Positions 33,789 to 51,290 of a DNA stretch of 64,000 nt are shown here, one piece after another. The notes under the pieces are model-generated. The model had not been told where the DNA came from. It did not search any database and saw only the letters and a program-made list of their open reading frames with translations. A program made the position numbers and the translations under genes. Source of the stretch: Mycolicibacterium sarraceniae (lineage in GTDB: Bacteria > Actinomycetota > Actinomycetes > Mycobacteriales > Mycobacteriaceae); assembly GCF_010731875.1 (NCBI RefSeq), contig NZ_AP022595.1, forward strand, positions 2,418,001 to 2,482,000, written 5' to 3'. Within the stretch, counting starts at the first letter, position 1. The number at the start of each line of letters is the position of its first letter.

Positions 33789-36647
33789 ATGACGCAACGT
33801 CACATCTTGTTGGGCACCGGCGCGATGGTCGCGGGGGTGGGTGCGGCATTGCTGTCGGGATCCGCTGTGGCCCATGCCGACCACGACAACAGCGCCGGTT
33901 CCAAGGCGTCGTCAAGCGCGTCGTCCGCGGCCGCAGGCAAGTCCACCGGCGTGAGTCGGCGGGTGTCCACGACGCCGAAGCCGACGACCGTCACCTCGGG
34001 TGCCGCCACCTCACGTCAAGCCGGGATGCGGTCTGTGGCCACGGCGCCGCCGGCACCGGCATCTGATCTGCTGGCGAGTGCGGCGCTCACCGTGTTCGCC
34101 AACCTGGGGGCGGCGCCGCGCACCAACATCCCCGCCGCCACCACCACCGCGGGCGCGCCGGTGACGACGTCGACCACACTGCCCGAGGCGCCGACCAACG
34201 GCGTGACCGGTGTGCTGGTGGGCCATTCCCGACTGGACCTTCCCGGGGCCTTCATCGGGAAGACCGTCGCCGCAGACTGGTATTTCCCGACCCAGGCCGA
34301 CGGCAGCGTCGACGCCCAGGGCGTCATCTGGCTCCAGCACGGGTTCGGGGCGACCAACACCTTCTACTCGGCGCTGGCCAAGGATTTGGCGCAGCAGACC
34401 AACAGCATCGTGGTGGCACCGACCCTGTCCTCCATTCCGATCACATTCTCGGGCGGGTGCCTCACCTGCGCAGTGACCCAACAGGACGCGGCGGCCCTGC
34501 TCGGACCGGACCGCGCCACGCTGCTGAGCAGCGCCACCGCGGCCGGCTTCACCGGGGCGGCACTGCCGGAGCGCTTCGTCCTCGCCGGCCACTCGGCAGG
34601 TGGTGGTTTCGCCACCGCCGTCGCCGACGACTACCTTGGCGGCGCCGACGCCCAGTACGACCCCTCCGATCTGGTGGGTGTGCTGATGTTCGACGGGGTG
34701 TCCAACGGCGCCCTGACCGGATCTTTCGCCAGCCAGGTCGCCGACCTGGCTGCCGCGGACAAGCCGATCTACCAGATCGCCGCCCCGGCGCAGAGCTGGA
34801 ATCTCTTCGGGGCGACCACCAACGTGCTGGCGGCGACGCTTCCCGGCACGTTCATCGGCGTCGTCCTGCAGAACGGCTCGCACGTCGATTCCATGCTGGG
34901 GGTCAACCCGCTGTTCGACGCGGTGCTGCAGCTGGTGACCAAGCGGGTGCCGGCCGGAAACACCGCGGCCGTCTACACGCTGAGCAACGGCTGGATCAAC
35001 GACATGTATGCCGGCGCCACCCCCGAGGCGCCCCGGTACGGCTTCTATCCGGCCGCCAACCAGCAGATCATCATGGGCCCGACCGCTGCGGTCGGGCTGC
35101 CGGCCGCGGAGGCAAACCAACTGGGACCGGTCGACAAGCTCGTCAAGGGCTTGGTCGACACGGTCGCCAGGCTCTTCGGCACCCCGCTGCCCGCGCCGGT
35201 CAACAGCGGTGACAACGGGCTAGACCCCAACAATCCCGTCGTCTCGGTCGGCAATGGGGTCACCGGAGTGCGGTTCGGATCATCCGTTCTGAACATCCCC
35301 TGCGGCCCGAACGGGTACGCCGCCCCCGCCAACTGGTACTTCCCGACCCAGGCCGACGGCACCGTCGCAGCCAATGGCGTGATCTGGCTGCAGCACGGAT
35401 TCCTCGGCTTCAATGACTGGTACGGGACCGCCGCCCAGCAGTTGGCCCAGGAGACCAACAGCATCGTGGTCGTGCCGGACATCTTCTGGTTCGACACCCC
35501 GCTGTGCCCGGGCTGCTACCTGGGCGGCGAGCAGATGCGAGAAGCGGTCGCCGGCATGTTCCAGGGCAGCCGGTCGGCGCTGAACATCAGCGCCAACGCT
35601 GCCGGCCTCAGCGGCACACTGCCGGAGAAGTTCCTGCTCACGGGGCATTCGGCCGGCGGGAACTTCGCTACCGCTGTCGGTGCCCTGATCACTTCGACCG
35701 ATCAGGTCGACAATCTGCTCGGCGTGGTGATGTTCGACGGAGTCGCCCGAGACCCGCTGTTCACCGACTCGCTGACCGCGCTGGCCGGCGCTGGCATCCC
35801 GGATTACCAGATCGCGGCCCCACCGCAGCGTTGGAACGCCTACGGGATGGCCACCGAGCTGATGCAGGCCTTCTACGGCAATCAGTTCTACGGCGTGCAG
35901 ATCGATAATGGCTCGCACACCGATGTCATCGCGGGCAACAACCCGTTCGGGCTGCTGGGTGAGCTACTCAGCACGATCATCGTCAAGCCGTCCCCGCCCG
36001 GAGGTAAGACGGCAGTGCGGACATTCGCCTCGGGCTGGATCAACGACATCTACGCAGGCAAGGGACCGACCGATCCGGTCTACGGCATCTACGGCAGCCC
36101 CAACGACGGCACCTACGTCCCGAACCAGCCGATCGTCATGGGGCAGGCGGGGGCGACCACGCTGCCTGCGCCGCCGCCGGTCGACGTGACTCGATACGCC
36201 GACGGGCAGCCCTGGTACGAGCAGGGCAGTGTGAAGCTGCCGTTCGCATGGGGGCTGGTAAACACCAAAGCGGTGTACACCCTCAACGGTGACGGCTCGG
36301 TCCGGGTGCAGAACTCCGGCAACTACATTGGGGCAGCCGGCCCGGCGAGCCAGATCACCGGAACCGCGGTGTCGGTCAACGCCGGCGTGAACACGCGCCT
36401 GGACGTCGCCTTTTTCAACCAGACGCCGAGCAGCGCCGAGCCCGGCAACTACTGGATCCTGGACTACGACCCCGCGTATCAATGGGTGATCGTCAGCGAT
36501 CCGACCGGGTTCTCCGGCTATATCCTCACCCGGCAGCAGTCGGTGCCGGCCAGCGAGTACAGCGCGCTGGTGGCCCGGGCGCGGCAACTCGGGGTGTGGG
36601 GGCCGATCACCCGGACCCGGCAGTACCCGTCGACGGTGAGCGTCTGA
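33789..36647 (+). CDS. Secreted tandem alpha/beta hydrolase with C-terminal lipocalin-like domain
   Basis: A 952-residue exported paralogue of the preceding gene. Signal peptide (LLGTGAMVAGVGAALLSGSA, cleavage near AHAD), low-complexity linker, then two hydrolase domains with GHSAGGGFATA (Ser about 269) and GHSAGGNFATA (Ser about 621) and GSHVDS/GSHTDV His motifs. The nucleophiles fall at the same residue numbers as in the paralogue. After about residue 797 a new domain begins: VTRYADGQPWYEQGSVKLPF resembles the lipocalin GxW opening. NYWILDYDPAYQWVIVSDP and YSALVARARQLGVW match the second half of Blc/ApoD-type lipocalins. The fusion suggests binding of a lipid or ester beside the hydrolase. 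ATG 33789 lies 102 bases after the previous stop. Confidence 0.82.
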   Translation: MTQRHILLGTGAMVAGVGAALLSGSAVAHADHDNSAGSKASSSASSAAAGKSTGVSRRVSTTPKPTTVTSGAATSRQAGMRSVATAPPAPASDLLASAALTVFANLGAAPRTNIPAATTTAGAPVTTSTTLPEAPTNGVTGVLVGHSRLDLPGAFIGKTVAADWYFPTQADGSVDAQGVIWLQHGFGATNTFYSALAKDLAQQTNSIVVAPTLSSIPITFSGGCLTCAVTQQDAAALLGPDRATLLSSATAAGFTGAALPERFVLAGHSAGGGFATAVADDYLGGADAQYDPSDLVGVLMFDGVSNGALTGSFASQVADLAAADKPIYQIAAPAQSWNLFGATTNVLAATLPGTFIGVVLQNGSHVDSMLGVNPLFDAVLQLVTKRVPAGNTAAVYTLSNGWINDMYAGATPEAPRYGFYPAANQQIIMGPTAAVGLPAAEANQLGPVDKLVKGLVDTVARLFGTPLPAPVNSGDNGLDPNNPVVSVGNGVTGVRFGSSVLNIPCGPNGYAAPANWYFPTQADGTVAANGVIWLQHGFLGFNDWYGTAAQQLAQETNSIVVVPDIFWFDTPLCPGCYLGGEQMREAVAGMFQGSRSALNISANAAGLSGTLPEKFLLTGHSAGGNFATAVGALITSTDQVDNLLGVVMFDGVARDPLFTDSLTALAGAGIPDYQIAAPPQRWNAYGMATELMQAFYGNQFYGVQIDNGSHTDVIAGNNPFGLLGELLSTIIVKPSPPGGKTAVRTFASGWINDIYAGKGPTDPVYGIYGSPNDGTYVPNQPIVMGQAGATTLPAPPPVDVTRYADGQPWYEQGSVKLPFAWGLVNTKAVYTLNGDGSVRVQNSGNYIGAAGPASQITGTAVSVNAGVNTRLDVAFFNQTPSSAEPGNYWILDYDPAYQWVIVSDPTGFSGYILTRQQSVPASEYSALVARARQLGVWGPITRTRQYPSTVSV

Positions 36648-36789
36648 GGTGGGTCCAACCGGCGATTCTCCACACCAAACGCCGCGCTATCTCTTGACGG
36701 AAAGGCGCAAACGGGTCAGTCTGTTCTCCAGCATGTGTGTACGGGTAGCTAGATCGCCAGCCAGCGCCAGCCCGCCCGACGTGAGCGTG

Positions 36790-36818
36790 TTGAGGAATGC
36801 GCCGCCGTCCGCTATTGT
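36790..36818 (+). promoter_or_regulatory. Probable sigma-A promoter of rpoB-rpoC
   Basis: TTGAGG at 36790-36795 and TATTGT at 36813-36818 are separated by exactly 17 bases, a good match to the housekeeping mycobacterial promoter. It lies about 200 bases before rpoB in a 382-base gap that holds no other gene. The predicted start of transcription is near 36825, giving a long leader. Confidence 0.6.
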
Positions 36819-37011
36819 TGGACGTTGCGCTGGCTCCCTCCTGCCCACCTCAACCTGCACCTGACGCCCGGTCCTTAAGCCTGAGCCCAGTTTTGACCGC
36901 TCAGAGACCTACTTGTGTGTCGCGTGCGTCGGGGAAAGGCCGGGCCTTGAGTGGCCAGCCGAACCGATGCAGATATCGCGACCTCGGATTTCCTCCGGAC
37001 AGTCGCATTAG

Positions 37012-40509
<3,498 letters not shown>

Positions 40510-40546
40510 TGAGTGTTTCTAGTCCCGAAAGGGGAAAGGGAGTTAC

Positions 40547-44500
<3,954 letters not shown>

Positions 44501-44530
44501 TATGTAAGCGGTTTCGTCAAGAGGCAAGTA

Positions 44531-44565
44531 GAAAGCCGCCCCGGTTTGATGCCGGGGCGGCTTTC
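44531..44565 (+). terminator. Intrinsic terminator of rpoB-rpoC
   Basis: A perfect 14-base stem, GAAAGCCGCCCCGG at 44531-44544 and CCGGGGCGGCTTTC at 44552-44565, has a 7-base loop. It starts 31 bases after the rpoC stop. Confidence 0.9.
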
Positions 44566-44575
44566 GTCTGATCGG

Positions 44576-45106
44576 GGCCGGTTGGGTCACGCAAGATGAT
44601 GGTTCGACGCGACCGGTGGCCGCTCTTCAGGGGCGGGCGTCAGTCCAGAGTTCGATGAATGCTGTTGTGGCTCATGGCTTTACCGCCGACACCGTTCGCG
44701 CCGCCGAAGCTCCCACTGGTGCGCGGACGCCGGTGCCTGGCACGGCCGCGATCCTTTGAGTGCGGGGTCGACTTTTGCTTGGCGGCCCGTGTGGTCGGCG
44801 CGCGCTGCCTGTTGGTGGCTGCCGGGGCGTCGGTGATCGCGGCCCGTAGCTGAGACTAAATGTCCACGACGAGTACTGGCCCCTGCCGGCTGGGTCTGCA
44901 GTGCCGTTCGGCTGTGATGGCGAGTAGTTACTGCTGCTCAAAAACCATGCGGTGGCCCAGTTGGAGGGCGCGTCTGTAGGGCGGCACCCGGATTGTGAGC
45001 GCACTATGAGTTTTTCCTGTGGCGCGTTCAAATCTTTTTGAGGAATTTGGCGGGTATTGCGGAGAGCTCTGAGTTAGGCTGCTACCTGACTACTAGGGGG
45101 TCCCGC
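44576..45106. other. Gene-free stretch between rpoC and the Gly-rich protein
   Basis: No supported gene. In M. tuberculosis the next genes are Rv0669c and nfo; here they are absent at this place. Short frames exist on both strands, but their codon use and composition are unlike genes. A small frame at 44656-44760 begins with a TVRAAEAP segment reminiscent of NAD(P)H-hydrate epimerase starts, but it stops at once. The right side becomes AT-richer (CAAATCTTTTTGAGGAA near 45030) and may contain the promoter of the gene at 45213. Confidence 0.4.
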
Positions 45107-45148
45107 ATGGCCGGCCGTCGTTCTGAACGTCTGCGCCGTGAGGTCTAA
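45107..45148 (+). CDS. Possible 13-residue upstream leader peptide
   Basis: ATG at 45107 opens a 14-codon frame MAGRRSERLRREV stop, preceded by TAGGGGG at a good spacing. It lies 64 bases before the giant Gly-rich gene. Six of 13 residues are Arg or Glu/Arg pairs, so it could act as a translated leader that senses ribosome state. Chance occurrence is equally possible. Confidence 0.25.
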   Translation: MAGRRSERLRREV

Positions 45149-45212
45149 TATCTGTAGTTACACAGTCGTGCATCACTGGTTGTTCATCACTGAGAGATAG
45201 GTAGCGGAATTC

Positions 45213-48200
45213 ATGGGTCAACATCGGGCAGTGCGCAAGACGGACGTTGGTTCGTCTGTGTATGTGGGTCGGGTCGGTGCGTTGGCGGTGGCACTCGGTA
45301 TTGGTGCCGCGGTCGCGTGGATGCCTGCGACGGCGTACGCGGACACGACGGGTTCGGCGGGCTCGGCGGGTTCGGGTGGGGGGGCAAGTTCGTCAAGCGA
45401 TGGATCCTCGTCGTCTTCTCACAGCAGGTCGTCAAAGAAGCCCGCGACCAGCAGCCCCTCGGCGGCGTCAGATCAAGGTACGTCGGGTACGGCCAAGTCG
45501 GGTTCGGCGAGCAAGGGGTCGGCAGCCGCTGGTCGTGGGACTTCGTCGCCAAAATCCGGCGCGGCGTCGGATGTTTCGGACTCCGGCAGTGCCGTTGAGT
45601 CTCAGAAGAGTGGATCGCCATCAGTCAGCGCGGCTGCGACAGTCACCGGTGATGAGACTGTCAGCACTACCGCAGCAGTCGTGACGATCCCGCAGGCTCA
45701 CACGCTGGGTGCGAACTTTGTGATCGGTATCGGTTCGCTGTGGCTGATCGGCAATGGCACGGCGACCCACGCGAATGCCGGCATTTTGGCTGGTAATGGC
45801 TACAGCTGGACCGCGGCGACCTGCGCTACCACCTGCAACGGTGGTAGCGCCGGTCTGATTGGTAGCGGTGGCGCCGGTTGGGGCGGCGGCAACGGCGGTC
45901 GTGGCGGTGCGCTCCTCGGTAATGGTGGTGCCGGTGGCGCGGGCATTGCCGCGACCACGGCGGGTACGGCGGGCGGCAAGGGTGGCAACGGTGGTAGCGC
46001 CGGCGTCTTCTCGCTGGGTGGCCACGGTGGCGCTGGTGGCGCTGGTGGTGCGGGCGCGAACGGCCTTGCTGGCACGAGCGCGACTCCCAACGGTGGTACC
46101 GGTGGGGTTGGTGGTGCCGGCGGTAACGGTGGTAACGGCAGCCGGCTGCTGGGCACCGCAGGTGCCGGTGGCCAGGGTGGCCTTGGTGGACAGGGCGGCT
46201 CGGGCGCTGACGGCGCTAATGGCGCTAATGGCGCTAACGCTACCCCGACGGCCATCGCCCAGAACGGCGGCGACGGCCTCGATGGCGGCATCGGCGGCAC
46301 GGGCGGCGCTGGTGGTGTTGGTGGTAATGGCGGTACGGCGGCGAGCCTGCTGTTTTTGGTGACTTCGACCGGTGTTGCCGGTGCTGGCGGTAACGGCGGC
46401 AAGGGCGGTAACGCAGGCAAGGCCGGTAACGGTGGTGCCGGTGGTAACGGCGTTGAGGGCAACCCGAACGGCGGCACCGGTGGTAACGGCGGTGAACGCG
46501 GCACGGCGGGCAACGGTGGTGCCGGTGGCGGCCTCCGGCAGCGGCACCCCGACCCCCGGCACGGGCGGCGCAGCCGGTAATGCTGCGACCGGTACCGGTA
46601 ACGGTGGCGTTGGTGGCGCTGGCTGGAGCAGTGATGATCCCTCGGTGGCCGGCGGGAATGGTGGCAACGGCGGTAACGCCGGCTCCTATGGTGATGGCGG
46701 TGCCGGTGGTAAGGGCGGCCGCGGCGCTGACGGTGCCACGGGTGGTATTGGCCAGACCGGCGGTACCGGTGGCAACGGTGGACGTGGCGGTAACGGTGGT
46801 GCAGGCGGAGCCGTGTCCGGCAACGACGGCGTCGGTGGCGTCGGCGGCGACGGTGGTACCGGTGGTACCGGTGGACATGGTCTGAATGCGGTTTTGCCCG
46901 GTGGTACTGGTGGCAACGCTGGTGACGGTGGGCAGGGCGGTAACGGTGGTCTGGGCGGTACCGGCCTGGGCGGGTCTGCTGCTTCCGGCAACGGCGGTGA
47001 TGGCGGTGACGGCGGTGTCGGTGGCACCGGCGCGAAGGGTGCCGATGGTGTCGCAGGCGTGCTCAATGGCATAGGCGCTGCCGGCGGTGGCGGCGGTGAC
47101 GGCGGTAACGGTGGTCTGGGTGGCTCGGGTGCCACCGCTGGTATCCGCGGTAACGGTGGTGCCGGCGGTGTCGGCGGCATCGGCGGTACCGGCGTGGCTG
47201 GTGACGCCTCGGTGACCGGCTACGATCCCGGCACCGGTGGTGCCGGTGGTGTCGGCGGCGACGGCGGCCTTGGCACTGTCCGTGGTGACGGTGGCGCTGG
47301 TGGCGCTGGTGGCCAGGGCGGTGCCGGCGACGCTGTGTCGAGCTTCGTCCAGGAGGGTGGCACTGGTGGTATCGGTGGCCTCGGCGGTAACGGTGCCCAC
47401 GGTGGCGCTGGTGGTGCTGGTGGCCAGGGCGGCACCGGCGGTGTGTTCGATAACAGCGTCGGCGGTGTCGCTATCGGTGGTGCCGGCGGTGCGGGTGGCG
47501 CTGGCTATACGCCGACCGGCACGACCGGCGGCTTCGGCGGCGGTGGCGGTGGTGGTGGCGGTGGTGCCGCTGTCAGGGAATCCAATGGCGGCGTGATCCT
47601 GACCAGCACCGCAACTGGCGGCCAGGGTGGCCAGGGTGGTGCTGGTACGGCCACGGGCAACGGCAGCTCCGGCGGTACCGGTGGAAACGGCGGGCTTATT
47701 GTCGACGGCGCTAACTCCGCGATCGTCGGTGGCACTGCGACCGGTGGCGCCGGAGGTGCGGGCGCTGCCGGCGTCGGCACCGGCACGGGCGGTGACGGTG
47801 GGGACGGCGTTCTTCTGGCGCTGGCGGCTTCGACCATCAAAAACAGCACGGCCACTGGTGGTGCCGGTGGCGCGCAGAGCGGTGTCACCGATGCCGGCGA
47901 CGGTGGTGACGGCGGGATTAGCGCCCTGGGCGGTGTCACCGTCTCCACGAGCACGGTGACCGGCGGTAAGGGCAGTGCGGGTGCTGATGGCGGCGGCGCC
48001 TTTATCAACGCGACTGACTCGAGCTCGAGTGTGACCAATACCGATGTGACCGGCGGCGATGCCGGTATCCGGGGTGACGGCGGCGACGGCTTAGTCTCCG
48101 TCGCCAATGGCGGCACGGTCACTTTCAGCGATGCCAATGGCGGTGACGGCGGCGATTACGGCAACGGCGGCTCCGGCATCATCAACGCGGATGGTGTCGA

Positions 48201-50211
48201 CAGCAGCGTCTTTACCAGCGTCTCGAACGGTGGTGCCGGTGGTGCCGGTAGTGGTGCCGCGGTGGGCGGCGACTCGGCGATCGACTCGGAGGGCGGCGGC
48301 AAGGTCTCCTTCAGCGATTCCACTGGTGGCGATGGCAGTGCCACCGGCGACGGTGCGGGCGGCAAGTCGGACATCACGGTCAGGGATGTCGGTAGCACCG
48401 TGACGCGCGGTCATGCCTTCGGTGGTGACGCCGGTGTCGATGGCAATGGTGGTGCGGCGCACATCCTGGCCGAGTTCTACCAAACGAATGAACCGCCCGC
48501 CGGTGGCAGCATCACCGACAGCACAGCGACCGGTGGTGCCGGTGGCCTGACCAGCAGCGCCTACGGTGGTGACGCCACGATCGAGGCCTACGACGTGTCG
48601 AGCATCTCCGGCAGCACCTCCACCGGTGGTGCCGGCGCGACCAGCGGAACGGGCGGTCACGGTGGCAACGCCGACATCTCCTCCTCGTTCGGCTCGACCC
48701 CGACTGCCAGTACAGGCTCGAGCGTGACTGCCAGTACAGCTGTTGGCGGTAATGGCGGCTCGGGCGGGGGTGCCGATGGTGGCTTTGCCATGGTCACGGC
48801 CTCGGTCAGCTCCACCATGACCGGTGGCACCGCGACCGCGGGTAATGGCGGCTCGGGTGACCTATCCTACGGTGGCGATGCCACCGTATCGGCCTCCCAC
48901 TTCGGCAGCATCTCCACCAGCTCGGCGACCGGCGGTAATGGCGGTTCGGGCGAGAATGCCAATGGTGGCCTCGGCTACGTGTGGACCCAGTACGGCGTCG
49001 ACGACGCCAACCTGACCACCGTTTCCGGTAGCAGCGCGACCGGTGGTAACGGCGGTTCGGGTCTCGCAGCCTACGGCGGCAAGGGCGAGCTCTACGCCAC
49101 GGGCGACGTCGCCAGCACGGCTAGCGTCTCCGGCAGCCAAGCACACGGCGGTAACGGCGGCGCGGGTGGCGGAACCTACGGCGGTCTAGGCACTGTCGGG
49201 GCCACCGGCACCACCACCTTCCCTGGCACCGTCACCACCCCTGGCAACAGCGCCATCACTGGCAGCAGCGCAACCGGCGGTAACGGCGGTGGCATCGGTG
49301 GCGGTCACGGCGGTAACGCCACCACCTCCGCTAAGCAGGGCTCCACCGTTGTGACCGGCAAGGCGTACGGCGGTAACGGTGGTACCGGCGATGTCACCGG
49401 CGGCGTCGGTGGTGTCGGCGGCGACGCCAACGTGCTGGCTTACTACCGTGGCAGCGTCACGGACGGCACTGCTAACGGCGGTGTCGGCGGCAACGGCACC
49501 AACGGTGGTGTCGGTGGTGGCGGTGGTTTCGCGGAGGTCAGCGCCGGAAACACCCAAGTAGGCATCGACAACACCTACAACGGTGGATCGGCGACGGGTA
49601 CCGCGACCGGTGGTGCCGGCGGTACCGGCACCGGCGGTGAGACCTCGGTTGCCGGTAACGGCGGCAAGGCTCTGATTCAGTCGGGTTACTACACTGTCAG
49701 TGGCGGCAGTGTCGTCGGTGGCCCGGGCGGAGCCATTGGTGTCGGCAGCACAGCGATCGGTGGTCGCGGTGGCGACAGCGTCGACGCGGCAGCCGGCGGT
49801 GACGGTGGCGAGGCTAACATTCGTGCCGCTACCAACGGCACCGCAGGTGGCGCCGCCACCGGCGGTGCCGGTGGCGCTGGTGGTACGGATGTCACGAACA
49901 CCCTCGGTGTCGCACTGGGCGGGGTCGGTGGTGACGGTGGCGTCGCCTCGATCAACGCGTCCGCTGTTACCTCGACCGGTCTCATTGCGACCGGCGGCGC
50001 GGGTGGTGCCGGTGGTGACGGTGGCTACTATGTCAGCGTCGTTTTGCCAGGGACCGGCGGTGCCGGCGGTGATGGTGGATCGGCAACGGCCACCAACGCA
50101 GCCGCGAATGTCGTCCTGCACGCTGGCGATGCCGGTGCCGGTTCCCCGGGCGGTCTCAACGGGTCCATCGGTGTCCCCGGTGTCGACGGCACGCCTGCTA
50201 CGGCACCGTAG
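45213..50211 (+). CDS. Giant exported PGRS-like Gly-rich protein, with one frame slip
   Basis: About 1665 residues if two frames are joined. The first (45213-46580) has a signal peptide ([18 protein letters not shown], cleavage near TAYAD), a Ser-rich linker (about 45-150), a short unique segment with [20 protein letters not shown], one CATTC cysteine pair, then GGxGGxGG repeats. Near 46530 the Gly-rich pattern passes to another frame that continues to 50211; removing one G from GGTGGCGGCC restores the reading. The later part (from about 47580) alternates STATGGxGG-type units, likely beta-roll or polyglycine-II bundles. PGRS domains normally follow a PE domain; here a signal peptide replaces it, so export is probably Sec or Tat rather than ESX-5. 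Function unknown; a surface protein is likely. Confidence 0.75.
45840..50190. repeat. PGRS-like GGN/GGA coding repeats
   Basis: More than 4 kb of degenerate 9- to 45-base units encode GGAGG, GGNGG and STATGG motifs. The first half is close to classic PGRS. The second half adds Ser/Thr-rich spacers with a period of roughly 30-40 residues. Such DNA is prone to slippage and misassembly, which bears on the frame slip at about 46530. Confidence 0.8.
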
Positions 50212-50237
50212 TCCGGTCGCCTAACAATTCAGCACGC

Positions 50238-50270
50238 GAAGCTCCCCCGTCCTCTGGGCGGGGGAGCTTC
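50238..50270 (+). terminator. Intrinsic terminator after the Gly-rich gene
   Basis: Perfect 12-base arms GAAGCTCCCCCG (50238-50249) and CGGGGGAGCTTC (50259-50270) enclose a 9-base loop, 26 bases after the stop. It separates the Gly-rich gene from purU. Confidence 0.85.
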
Positions 50271-50337
50271 CTGCTGGTGATGCGTCGTTAAGCTGCCAGG
50301 TGGATGGGGACGAGGTCCTCGATCTATGGAGGTAAGA

Positions 50338-51260
50338 ATGAGCGGCAACGCTGGACCCGAGGGCACGGCAGCGGGCCCGTACCCGGCCGGTCATCAGCCG
50401 GTGCCGGCGCGCGACATCGGGCGGCTGCTGCTCCGTTGTGACGACCGGCCGGGGCTCGTCGCCGCGGTGACTACATTTCTGGCGGCTGCTGGTGCCAACG
50501 TGATCTCGCTGGATCAGCACTCCACACGGCAAAGCGGTGGAACGTTCATGCAGCGCACCATCTTTCACCTCCCTGGACTGAGCGCCGCCATCGATGCCTT
50601 ACAGTGCGACTTTGCCGACAACGTTGCATCGCCGTTCGGTATGGACTTCCGTCTCTCGGAGGCTGCCAAGCCTAAGCGAGTCGCCATCCTGGCCTCCAAA
50701 GAAGACCACTGCCTGCTGGATCTGTTGTGGCGCAACCGCCGTGGAGAACTCGACCTGTCGGTGGTGATGGTGATCGCCAATCATCCCGATCTCGCCGACC
50801 AGGTGCGCCCGTTCGGGGTGCCGTTCATCCACGTCCCGGCGCGCAAGGAGATTCGGGGAGAAGCCGAGCAACGCATGCTCGACTTACTGCGCGGCAACGT
50901 CGACCTGGTGGTGCTGGCCCGCTATATGCAAATCGTGACGCCGGATTTCATTGATGAGGTGGGTTGTCCGCTGATCAACATTCACCATTCGTTTCTCCCG
51001 GCGTTCATCGGTGCTGCGCCCTATCGCCGGGCCAAAGAACGCGGGTGAAGCTGGTTGGTGCCACCGCGCATTATGTGACCGAGGACCTCGATGAGGGGCC
51101 CATCATCGAGCAGGATGTGGTGCGCGTCGATCACCGCCACCGTGTGGACGACCTGGTGCGCCTCGGCGCCGACGTGGAGCGCGCGGTGCTCTCCCGGGCA
51201 GTGCAGTGGCATTGCGAAGACCGCGTTATTCGGTACGGGAATCAGACGGTCTGCTTCTGA
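50338..51260 (+). pseudogene. purU: Formyltetrahydrofolate deformylase, split by a one-base frameshift
   Basis: PurU hydrolyses 10-formyl-THF to formate and THF. An N-terminal ACT domain (LLLRCDDRPGLVAAVTTFLA, residues 30-110) precedes a formyltransferase-like domain with VMVIANHP and [10 protein letters not shown] carrying the catalytic Asn and His. The frame then stops at 51046-51048 right after ERG. A second frame from 51045 continues [20 protein letters not shown], which holds the catalytic Asp, to 51260. Adding one G to GGG at 51043-51045 gives the expected [13 protein letters not shown] and a normal 307-residue protein. It is either a real one-base deletion or a sequencing error. ATG 50338 has GGAGG upstream; a longer start at 50326 is less likely. 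Confidence 0.85.
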
Positions 51261-51290
51261 ACGGTCCGGACACCTAGACTTGACCCCGCG

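Noticed and set aside
44656..44760. Small frame with TVRAAEAP, thought of as an NAD(P)H-hydrate epimerase start
   Set aside because: It stops after about 34 codons and only one short motif agrees; not enough to call a gene.
46240..50121. Long Thr/Ala- and Pro-rich frames on both strands across the Gly-rich gene
   Set aside because: Gly-rich repeats read in other frames give Pro/Ala- or Thr-rich text automatically.
45840..50190. CRISPR-like periodic repeats
   Set aside because: Repeats are degenerate, contiguous and coding for GGxGG; there are no constant repeats with unique spacers and no cas genes.
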